DNA of 64,000 bases from Mucilaginibacter rigui (GTDB lineage Bacteria; Bacteroidota; Bacteroidia; Sphingobacteriales; Sphingobacteriaceae): contig NZ_JACWMW010000003.1 in NCBI RefSeq assembly GCF_014773275.1, positions 372,001-436,000 of the forward strand. The letters run 5' to 3'. Below the pieces are notes generated by a model that ran no database searches, was not told the origin of the DNA, and saw only the letters and a list, made by a program, of their open reading frames with translations. The position numbers and the translations under genes are program-made. Shown here piece by piece: positions 55,955 to 63,113 of this stretch (positions are counted from its first letter, which is position 1; the number at the start of each line of letters is the position of its first letter).

Positions 55955-56332
55955 ATGAATCAAGATGAGCGAAATAGACTGGCTGAAGAAGTGCTTTCTA
56001 ATCCACGAAACCAGCGGGAAGAAGTACAGGCCCTGCAGGACACTATTTATGTTATCGGCGGCAAATGGAAACTGCCGATCATCAATTCCATTTGCAATGG
56101 TAACCGACGGTTTCGGGAAATTGAGCGCAGTATTCCCGGTATTACGACCCGTATGCTATCACGGGAGCTTAAAGATATGGAAGCGAACAAACTGGTTAAA
56201 CGCACGGTGACGCCAACCAGCCCGGTGACCGTAGAATATTCGCCGACAGATTACTGTTATTCCTTTGCTGATATTATCCTCCATATGATCAAGTGGGGAA
56301 AAGATCATCGTGAGAGGCTCAAAGAAAGGTAA
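55955..56332 (+). CDS. HxlR family transcriptional regulator
   Basis: A 125-residue winged-helix protein: DTIYVIGGKWKLPIINSICN, RRFREIERSIPGITTRMLSR, ELKDMEANKLVKRTVTP and VEYSPTDYCYSFADIILHM. HxlR relatives sense formaldehyde, quinones or disulfide stress. There is no cysteine in the first 20 residues; the two visible cysteines are in the SICNGN and DYCYS segments. It is divergent from the SDR gene and upstream of the DoxX gene. Confidence 0.93.
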   Translation: MNQDERNRLAEEVLSNPRNQREEVQALQDTIYVIGGKWKLPIINSICNGNRRFREIERSIPGITTRMLSRELKDMEANKLVKRTVTPTSPVTVEYSPTDYCYSFADIILHMIKWGKDHRERLKER

Positions 56333-56378
56333 CTGAAATTTTAGCCAGCATGGTTAATGTCTAACTCGTGCCTTGATC

Positions 56379-56392
56379 TGTCCGCTTGAACC
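56379..56392 (+). promoter_or_regulatory. TGTCCGCTTGAACC motif upstream of the DoxX gene
   Basis: Located 67-80 bases ahead of the DoxX start, at the same distance as the related motif before the DUF1223 gene. A -7-like CAACTTTG lies near 56424-56431. Confidence 0.4.
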
Positions 56393-56458
56393 ATTATCTG
56401 CTCATTCCGGGGTTTGTTTTAGCACAACTTTGTGTCAACAATTAAAACAAACAACGTC

Positions 56459-56881
56459 ATGAACTTAAAAACATCAAAAACAATTTACTGGTCAGGTGCC
56501 ATTTTTATCTCACTTTGGTTTGGCGCAAGCGGTTTCTTTGAAATCACTAAAAATCCTATCGTTTGGGACATTACTGTAAAACTGGGTTACCCTCAACACT
56601 TTATCTACATTCTTGGGGTCGCTAAACTTTTGGGCGTAGCAGTATTGCTAATCCCTGATCGCTTCCTCCAGTTAAAAGAATGGGTATTTGCAGGCATCTT
56701 TTTCGATATCACCTTTGCTTTTTTCTCTAAACTGGCTGTGCTTGGCTTTGCTCCGACTGTTGATGCCATCGTCGCTTTCACTGCGATTTCTATCACCTAC
56801 ATCATGTTCAGAAAACTCTATCCGGCCACTTATACCAAAGCCGACACTGAAAAAGCAGGTAACAATTCCGAAAGAGCGTAA
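56459..56881 (+). CDS. DoxX family membrane protein
   Basis: A 140-residue protein from ATG 56459 with four membrane helices: FISLWFGASGFFEITKNP, GYPQHFIYILGVAKLLGVAV, LLIPDRFLQLKEWVFAGIFF and FTAISITYIMFRKLYP. The DoxX family includes a quinone-linked thiosulfate oxidoreductase subunit and oxidative-stress membrane proteins; the role here is unknown. It is the first of three same-strand genes with an epoxide-hydrolase-like protein and Ohr, in keeping with a redox-stress role. Confidence 0.88.
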   Translation: MNLKTSKTIYWSGAIFISLWFGASGFFEITKNPIVWDITVKLGYPQHFIYILGVAKLLGVAVLLIPDRFLQLKEWVFAGIFFDITFAFFSKLAVLGFAPTVDAIVAFTAISITYIMFRKLYPATYTKADTEKAGNNSERA

Positions 56882-56921
56882 ATAACAATCTTCAATCATA
56901 GCAATATAAACATCAATCGCC

Positions 56922-57971
56922 ATGAAAAAAATTACAACTACCGGACGCCGCATTTTAATAATTTCAGCCGCCATAATGATAACCGTTATATTATTCAGCA
57001 GTGCAGATCTGTTACAGGCCCAGCCTCTTGTTAACCAAAATAATCACCAGGCAGATGCTTCTGATAAAGCTTTCACAGAAATTAAGCAAATCAAAGCCGG
57101 TGTGCTTAATGTGGGCTATGCCGAAGTTGGGCCCGCAAACGGTAAACCGGTTATCTTACTACACGGCTGGCCGTATGATATTAACAGTTACGCACAAGTT
57201 GCACCAGTATTGGCAGCAAGGGGTTATCGTGTCATCGTACCCTATCTCAGGGGCTATGGCAGTACGACCTTTCTTTTAGCAAAAACCGTACGCAACGGGC
57301 AGCAGGCAGCGTTGGCTGTCGACCTGATTGCTTTCATGGATGCCTTACATATCCAAAAAGCCACATTAGGCGGCTTTGACTGGGGCGCACGCACCGCAGA
57401 TATTGTTGCAGCATTATGGCCTGAACGCGTTAATGCTCTGGTATCTGTAAGTGGTTATCTCATCGGCAGCCAGCAAGGTAATAAAGCTCCGCTGCCGCCA
57501 AAAGCAGAACAAGCCTGGTGGTACCAGTATTATTTTGCTACTGAACGAGGAAAAGCGGGTTATGCTGCCAACACCAAACAATTCGACAAATTGATCTGGC
57601 AAACCGCTTCTCCGGAGTGGAAATTTCCTGATGCGGAATACAACCGCTCTGCCACAGCGTTTAATAATCCCGACCATGTGGCCATCGTCATTCATAATTA
57701 CAGGTGGAGGCTGGGGCTCGCGAAAGGTGAAGCAAAATATGATGCTTTGGAAAAACAACTGGCTTTAACGCCCGCCATCAAAGTGCCAACCGTAACCTTA
57801 GAGGGCGATGCAAACGGCGCGCCACACCCGGCCCCGGGGGACTATGCAAAACACTTTACCGGTAAATATATTCATCATACTATTACGGGCGGTATCGGCC
57901 ATAATCTACCTCAAGAGGCACCGCAAGCATTTGCAGATGCTATTGTGGAAGCAGATAGCCTTACCAAATAA
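56922..57971 (+). CDS. Alpha/beta hydrolase, epoxide-hydrolase-like, secreted
   Basis: A 349-residue protein with a signal peptide ending LLQAQ. HGWPYDINSY (oxyanion, HGWP 81-84) and the nucleophile D153 in GGFDWGART place it with aspartate-nucleophile epoxide hydrolases and haloalkane dehalogenases. PYLRGYGST is the usual cap-hinge sequence, and the catalytic histidine is in GGIGHNLPQEAP. It would open epoxides or remove halides in the periplasm. Confidence 0.9.
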   Translation: MKKITTTGRRILIISAAIMITVILFSSADLLQAQPLVNQNNHQADASDKAFTEIKQIKAGVLNVGYAEVGPANGKPVILLHGWPYDINSYAQVAPVLAARGYRVIVPYLRGYGSTTFLLAKTVRNGQQAALAVDLIAFMDALHIQKATLGGFDWGARTADIVAALWPERVNALVSVSGYLIGSQQGNKAPLPPKAEQAWWYQYYFATERGKAGYAANTKQFDKLIWQTASPEWKFPDAEYNRSATAFNNPDHVAIVIHNYRWRLGLAKGEAKYDALEKQLALTPAIKVPTVTLEGDANGAPHPAPGDYAKHFTGKYIHHTITGGIGHNLPQEAPQAFADAIVEADSLTK

Positions 57972-58008
57972 TATTCAACAAAAAGCAAACAAGTAAACTT
58001 TAAATAAA

Positions 58009-58467
58009 ATGGAAAATCAGAATGTAATTAGCAATGAAAATACTGCCAAAATAGCCATCACAAAAGTGCTGTATTCAGCAAAAGTACACATTACAGGCGG
58101 CAGGGAGGGTAATGCCACCAGCGAGGATAACCGCTTAAACATAAGCCTTTCCACACCGGGCGGGCCGGGCAATGGGACTAATCCCGAACAGTTGTTTGCC
58201 GCAGGATGGTCAGCCTGTTTTATCGGGGCCATGCGTCATAATGCATCAAGTCTGCAAATCCCTCTGCCAAAAGACCTGGCGGTTGATGCAGAAGTTGACC
58301 TTGGAACCGGCGAAGGTGGTTTTTATCTGCAAGCCCGTTTGAATGTTAAGTTAGCCGGCTTGTCAGCGGAGCAAGCAAAAACCGTGATAGAGGCAGCACA
58401 CCAAACCTGTCCTTACTCAAAAGCTACGCGTGGTAATATCAATGTAGAGATCAATGTAGCAGTTTAA
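58009..58467 (+). CDS. ohr: Organic hydroperoxide resistance protein (Ohr/OsmC family)
   Basis: A 152-residue peroxidase with the two Ohr cysteines: C70 in FAAGWSACFIGAM and C134 in AHQTCPYSKATRGN. GTNPEQLFAAGWSA and STPGGPGNGTNPEQ are Ohr hallmarks. It reduces organic hydroperoxides using lipoyl thiols. It follows the epoxide hydrolase gene by 37 bases and closes the unit, with the terminator at 58486-58518. Confidence 0.95.
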   Translation: MENQNVISNENTAKIAITKVLYSAKVHITGGREGNATSEDNRLNISLSTPGGPGNGTNPEQLFAAGWSACFIGAMRHNASSLQIPLPKDLAVDAEVDLGTGEGGFYLQARLNVKLAGLSAEQAKTVIEAAHQTCPYSKATRGNINVEINVAV

Positions 58468-58485
58468 TGACTGTTGTGTTGGTTG

Positions 58486-58518
58486 AAGCGGGAGCAATCT
58501 TAAAAGCTGTTTCCGCTT
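58486..58518. terminator. Terminator between ohr and the convergent TetR gene
   Basis: Arms AAGCGG / CCGCTT with an inner AGC/GCT-like pairing, followed by a T run. Symmetry allows it to serve both strands. Confidence 0.7.
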
Positions 58519-58520
58519 TT

Positions 58521-59108
58521 TTATTTGAAAATATGCTGATAGATCAGTTGTTCGCGTTCGGCAAGCAATTGAGCAAAGTCTTCCTGGCTCATTTTAAAGA
58601 ACTGGCGGTAAATTGGTGACATGATAACCGGATACGAAAGTAAAGAGAACAGGTTCATCAGGAAATGCCGGGGAGGCATCTTTTCAATGTTTCCTGTATT
58701 CATTTCCGTTTCAACCTCATCTAAGAAAGCATTTACAGGTACTTCGTTGATTCCCTTCACGAGGTCCATACCTGAAGTATTGATCTCGGTGACCAAAAAC
58801 GTTTCCTGGTACGGGTAGGCCGTCATCTCTTTCATAAACACGGCAATCAATTCTCTTACCTTTTCTTTAAATGACTGATCCGATGCCATTACCGTTCCCA
58901 AACGTTCGCTCAGTTCCCGCATAGATTCATTGAACACTACAGCCACAAGCTGATCTCTTGTCCTAAAGTAGTAATGTAGCGCTGCCCGGTTAACGCCGGC
59001 GGCGTTTGCAATGTCCTGTGTGGTGGCATGCAATTTACCTTCGGCGAAGAAAATACGTTTGGCAGTCGCTTTTATGAGTTGTTCTGTTCCGGTGTCCTTA
59101 GCTGGCAT
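58521..59108 (-). CDS. TetR/AcrR family transcriptional regulator
   Basis: A 195-residue repressor with N-terminal helix-turn-helix (TAKRIFFAEGKLHATTQDIA, NAAGVNRAALHYYFRTRDQL) and an all-helical ligand domain. It begins four bases after the ABC-F stop, so the two are co-transcribed and the regulator may control them both. The ligand could be whatever the ABC-F protein protects against. Confidence 0.93.
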   Translation of the reverse strand: MPAKDTGTEQLIKATAKRIFFAEGKLHATTQDIANAAGVNRAALHYYFRTRDQLVAVVFNESMRELSERLGTVMASDQSFKEKVRELIAVFMKEMTAYPYQETFLVTEINTSGMDLVKGINEVPVNAFLDEVETEMNTGNIEKMPPRHFLMNLFSLLSYPVIMSPIYRQFFKMSQEDFAQLLAEREQLIYQHIFK

Positions 59109-59112
59109 ATTA

Positions 59113-60711
59113 TCAATTATTCTTTTTTACCTCAATAACCTGATCAATTCCTATATCACGTGTAAAATACTCGTCGTGCGATATCACCAACAGTGTTCCC
59201 TTAAAATCTTTAACAGTTGCAGTGAGAATCTCCAGGCTTTTCACATCGAGATTGTTGGTTGGTTCGTCCAGAATCAGTAGGTCAGGCGTATGGTTACTTA
59301 CTGCCAGGCAACACAGGGAAAGCTTCATTTTTTCGCCTCCGCTTAACACTTCGCATTTCTTGTCCCAGGCATCTCGTTCAAACTGCGAGTAGATCAGCAG
59401 CGATTTGAGCTCGTATTCCTGCAGGTTGCGGCTGTTATAATGCTGTACCTGCTCAACAACTGTCCTGGTAGGGTCAATGAGCGAATAGTCCTGGTCGAGA
59501 TACAGATAGGTATATTCTGACAGGTTGATGCTACCACCATTTGGTGTTAATATTCCTGTGATCAATTTAAGTAAGGTGGTTTTACCTGCACCGTTATTGC
59601 CTTTGACGTTTACACGGTCACCAGAACGTATCTGAAAAGTAAGCGGTTGCCAAAGCGGACCGCTACCAAAATTGTAAGTCAGACCAGCCGCATCCACCAA
59701 CACTTTTCCTTGATGAAGGTTAGATGCGCCGATATCTATTTTAAGTGCATGATACTGTTGAATCTGCCCCCGGATAGTCCTGATATTTTGACTGATAGCC
59801 GAAAGCTTTTCATCCTGGGCATCCAATGCTTTAGCCGTACTGCCTTCAGCTTTGCTTTTTAAACCACCTGCAATAATGCGCGGCAAAGACCCTGATTTAC
59901 CTTTAGCCTGTCCGCGCGATTCGATCTTTTGCCGTTTTTCTGCTACATCACGCGCTTTCTGCTGGGTTTGCTTTAAGGTTTTCGACTGCTCGTGCAGTTC
60001 GTTCTGCAAAGCATTTACTTTACCTTCCTTCTGGTCCCTGTAAAAGTCAAAATTGCCACCGTAAGCTTCTACACCGAAAGCGCTCAGTTCCAATGTTTCC
60101 GGAAGCAGGTTAAGTAAAGTACGGTCATGGCTTACGGCCAGTAAGGTTGCCCTGATACTGCTGATTAACTCGTATAATTCTTTTCGGGCACTCATGTCTA
60201 AATGATTGGAAGGCTCATCAAGCAGAATGATTTCAGGGTTATGAATATCAATCCCAGCCAAAAATACTTTTGTTTTTTCGCCACCGCTAATGGCCGCCAT
60301 TTGCTGTGACGGCGAAAGATGACCAAGATGCCATCTGCTTAAGGCAGCATTTACTTTATCTTCAATTTCCCAGTCATCTTCCAGGTCGTTAAAGTGTTGA
60401 ACATCTGTACTGCCTTCGGTGATGGCTTTGATGGCCGCTAACTTATAATCAACTTTTAGTACCGCTGCAATGGTGAGGTTATCATACTGCCCTAAATGTT
60501 GGGGTACATACCAAGGTACAGAAGTAGTGAAGATATTCCCTGCGGACGGCTGTAATATTCCTGCAATCAGCTGAAGCAACGTTGATTTACCCGCTCCGTT
60601 ATTACCGACCAGCGCAGCCTTTTCACCTTTATTGATGGTAAAAGTAAGTTGTTCAAATAACTGCTCCTTATTCGGATGATGGTAAGATAAAGCACTTATT
60701 GTAATACTCAT
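59113..60711 (-). CDS. ABC-F subfamily ATPase (ribosome-associated)
   Basis: A 532-residue protein from ATG 60711 (MSITISALSYHHPNKEQLFE) with two ATPase domains and no membrane segment. First: Walker A GNNGAGKS (36-43), SGGEKTKVFLAG signature. Second: GNNGAGKTTLLK, SGGEKMKLSLCC, LLILDEPTNNLD. The charged linker (about 225-310) joins them as in ABC-F proteins. Members dislodge antibiotics from ribosomes or act in translation; whether it confers resistance is undetermined. Confidence 0.93.
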   Translation of the reverse strand: MSITISALSYHHPNKEQLFEQLTFTINKGEKAALVGNNGAGKSTLLQLIAGILQPSAGNIFTTSVPWYVPQHLGQYDNLTIAAVLKVDYKLAAIKAITEGSTDVQHFNDLEDDWEIEDKVNAALSRWHLGHLSPSQQMAAISGGEKTKVFLAGIDIHNPEIILLDEPSNHLDMSARKELYELISSIRATLLAVSHDRTLLNLLPETLELSAFGVEAYGGNFDFYRDQKEGKVNALQNELHEQSKTLKQTQQKARDVAEKRQKIESRGQAKGKSGSLPRIIAGGLKSKAEGSTAKALDAQDEKLSAISQNIRTIRGQIQQYHALKIDIGASNLHQGKVLVDAAGLTYNFGSGPLWQPLTFQIRSGDRVNVKGNNGAGKTTLLKLITGILTPNGGSINLSEYTYLYLDQDYSLIDPTRTVVEQVQHYNSRNLQEYELKSLLIYSQFERDAWDKKCEVLSGGEKMKLSLCCLAVSNHTPDLLILDEPTNNLDVKSLEILTATVKDFKGTLLVISHDEYFTRDIGIDQVIEVKKNN

Positions 60712-60789
60712 TTCGCGGCAAATATAAGTTTTAATATTTTTGTTTAACAAAATTGTTTAAATAGATTAATGCGCTTAGGTCACTCTATT

Positions 60790-60827
60790 ATATGTCCGGC
60801 TCAGCAGTAGATATGTCCAGTTGAAGG
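60790..60827 (+). promoter_or_regulatory. 21-base-spaced direct repeats upstream of the LytS/LytTR operon
   Basis: ATATGTCCGG (60790) and ATATGTCCAG (60811) repeat exactly 21 bases apart. The longer forms TGTCCGGCTCAGCA and TGTCCAGTTGAAGG match the motifs at 53125 and 56379. LytTR regulators bind paired nine-base repeats with spacing that gives 21 bases. A -7 box TAGCTTTG is at 60876-60883. Confidence 0.55.
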
Positions 60828-60908
60828 TTTCAGGTTGCGGAAAGATCAACCGCTACTAATACTTTAGCAAAATCATAGCTTTGCTATATAGTCCGCTTTA
60901 GATAAATC

Positions 60909-61934
60909 ATGTTAATGAAAAAAACGAAACTTCATATATCGCACGTTACCATTTGGATCAGCTCATTAATACTGGGTTTGTTATCGTCTGTACCGCAATT
61001 GGCCTCACATCAATTTAACCCCGCTGAGGCGATAGTGAATGCAGTGTTGACATCATCATTTGCCGTACTCATGTGGTATTTCAATATTTATATTTTATCC
61101 CGCAAGACTGGTCATAAGCGACAGCAAAGCATTTCGTACAGCGGACTATTGAGATCGTTGCTTTTCGGTCTTATTGTGATGTTTGCATTGGCCTGGGTGC
61201 AGCAGTTGATCCTTTCTCACATCAATTTCGGGCCGACTATGCTGATGGTGGAGGTTCGGGGTATATTGATCAATCTCGTTTTCTATATGTTTTTAAATCT
61301 GCTGCAGCAGAACTACGAAAACCAGCACGTCAACATGGAACTGGAATGCATGAAAGGAGATAACCTGGCCGCGCAGTACGAAATGCTTAAGCAACAGATC
61401 AATCCCCATTTTTTATTCAACAGCCTGAATACGCTAAAAGCTATGGTCGAGACCGGAGACGAAGACTCGGTAGATTTCATCTTAAAATTATCCAATTTTT
61501 ACCGCTTTACCTTAGAAAGCCGAAAACTTGATCTGATTCATTTATATGAAGAGATGGAGATCCTGAATGCCTACCTATTTTTGCAACGTGCGCGCTTTGA
61601 TGGTGGATTTACCTTCACCAATAATTTAACGGATAGGACATTGAAAACCTTGGTTCCACCATTTACGCTCCAATTGCTGATAGAGAACTGCATTAAGCAT
61701 AATATAGTGTCCTTACAACATCCATTACAAATCCGCCTCTATGAGGATGGCGAGTATATCGTTGTCGAAAACATGTTGCAGGTTAAAAAAGGCGAGGTCA
61801 GTTCAACAGGTGTAGGGCTAAAAAATATTGGTTTACGTTACGGTCATCTGCTCGAAAAAGAAATTGAGATAATTAACGATGAAAAATTTTTTAAAGTAAA
61901 ACTTCCGCTTATTTATGAACATTATAATTATTGA
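60909..61934 (+). CDS. Sensor histidine kinase, LytS/YehU type
   Basis: A 341-residue kinase with four N-terminal membrane helices (ISSLILGLLSSVPQL to about residue 135) and the His_kinase family motif QQINPHFLFNSLNTLKAM with its phospho-acceptor histidine. The ATPase end shows PPFTLQLLIENCIKHN and GVGLKNIGLRYGHLL. ATG at 60909 (another at 60915). The response regulator gene overlaps its end by 20 bases, so the two are coupled. Confidence 0.94.
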   Translation: MLMKKTKLHISHVTIWISSLILGLLSSVPQLASHQFNPAEAIVNAVLTSSFAVLMWYFNIYILSRKTGHKRQQSISYSGLLRSLLFGLIVMFALAWVQQLILSHINFGPTMLMVEVRGILINLVFYMFLNLLQQNYENQHVNMELECMKGDNLAAQYEMLKQQINPHFLFNSLNTLKAMVETGDEDSVDFILKLSNFYRFTLESRKLDLIHLYEEMEILNAYLFLQRARFDGGFTFTNNLTDRTLKTLVPPFTLQLLIENCIKHNIVSLQHPLQIRLYEDGEYIVVENMLQVKKGEVSSTGVGLKNIGLRYGHLLEKEIEIINDEKFFKVKLPLIYEHYNY

Positions 61935-62676
61935 AGACGAATTACGGACGGCTAAATCGCTCGAAACGATCATAAAAAATCTTAAACCTGACGCGCGAAT
62001 AACCGGCCCATATCAAAGCGTAGAAGAATCGGTAGAAGCGCTGAGCAACGGTGCCCAACCCGACCTGATATTTATGGATATCCAGCTGGCAGATGGCCTA
62101 TCTTTCGAGATATTCAAATCAGTAAAGATCACCTGTCCGGTAGTGTTCTGTACAGCGTTTGATGAGTATTCGCTGGAGGCTTTTAAAAGTAATGGTGTCG
62201 ATTATGTGCTAAAACCTTTCTCAAAAGACGATATCAAAGAAGCATTGCGAAAGGTAGATGACTTAAAAAACTTCTTTCAGCAAACTACCTCGCCAAATCT
62301 GGAAGCCTTGCTTTCTATACTTAACCCTTCCAGCGGTAAAACCAGTTTTCTGGTCTTTAAAAACCAGAAGTATACGACGGTGCAAACGGACAATATTGCG
62401 TTTTTCTACATCCGTAATGATTCGACATCGATGATGTGCTTCGACGGGCAGGAGTATGCGCTTACCCAGTCGCTGGACACGATTACTGCATCTGTCTCTG
62501 CAAAACAATTCTTTAGGGTTAACCGGCAGTACCTGGTCAACTTTAAATCAATTAAGGAGGTAGAGCATTATTTTTTACGTAAGCTCTACGTTAAACTGGT
62601 AATTGAAACACCCGGAAAACTGCTAATTAATAAAGAAAAGTCGCATAGTTTTCTCAATTGGATGGAAGAGCGGTAA
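61915..62676 (+). CDS. LytTR family response regulator
   Basis: A 253-residue protein. The receiver domain has the acidic pair EDE at 7-9, phospho-acceptor D55 in LIFMDIQLADG, and lysine in VLKPFSK. The C-terminal LytTR DNA-binding domain starts at about residue 155 (TSFLVFKNQKYTTVQTDNIA) and contains FFRVNRQYLVNFKSIKEV. It probably binds the repeats upstream of its own operon. Confidence 0.95.
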   Translation: MNIIIIEDELRTAKSLETIIKNLKPDARITGPYQSVEESVEALSNGAQPDLIFMDIQLADGLSFEIFKSVKITCPVVFCTAFDEYSLEAFKSNGVDYVLKPFSKDDIKEALRKVDDLKNFFQQTTSPNLEALLSILNPSSGKTSFLVFKNQKYTTVQTDNIAFFYIRNDSTSMMCFDGQEYALTQSLDTITASVSAKQFFRVNRQYLVNFKSIKEVEHYFLRKLYVKLVIETPGKLLINKEKSHSFLNWMEER

Positions 62677-63113
62677 GCATCTGAATTATGGACCAGAATT
62701 AGCATTAAGTTTTTGAGATAATTCTGATTTGCTACTTAAATATTGCAAAATAATGCCTACTATTGCCAAGTTTCCACACTCCGGTAACAGGATAGTATCA
62801 AAATTACCTAAATTCAGGTCAAAAAATTGTTTCTACTGAAATCCTATAACTTACTGGTAATCAGCTGTATAGCACTTTATGTATCGGCAAGTAGTTTATT
62901 TATATGATTGAAAATCAGTCATTTGTAAATTTTGACAGGAAATAAAAATCTTTGTTTTATTTTCTTAAGTGTCAAATTATCAACATATTACAAATAAGAC
63001 CAATTGGTATATTTTTGAGTTTTGTTACTATTAGAAGTCTCTTTGCCTAGTCAGTCTATACCGATCTAATATATTTTTCTTTATATTAGCAATGTAAAAC
63101 ATTAAATATATTT
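62677..63113. other. Gap of about 437 bases: island right end and LysR promoter region
   Basis: The putative att site lies at 62880-62894. To its left is AT-rich DNA with no gene; to its right AT-rich DNA leads to the LysR gene without a clear -7 box. No second copy of the arm-type repeats of the left end was seen. Confidence 0.6.
62880..62894 (+). repeat. Putative attR, 15-base direct repeat
   Basis: TGTATCGGCAAGTAG, identical to the final codons and stop of mnmE at 33936-33950. It lies in non-coding DNA with no mnmE remnant around it, as expected for the far end of an inserted island. Confidence 0.8.

Larger units (their letters stand above)
33936..62894. mobile_element. Genomic island of about 29 kb at mnmE
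   Basis: It is bounded by exact 15-base direct repeats, with an excisionase-like gene and a truncated tyrosine recombinase at the left end. Cargo is dominated by regulators paired with oxidoreductases and hydrolases. No conjugation, relaxase, replication or phage structural genes are seen. Interspersed repeat families 1-3, frequent in the core, are absent apart from a doubtful relic at 42116. Base composition varies from gene to gene, suggesting cargo of mixed origin. Confidence 0.75.

Noticed and set aside
33951..62880. Integrative conjugative element or prophage
   Set aside because: No relaxase, coupling protein, type IV secretion, replication or phage structural gene is present, so only a genomic island is claimed.
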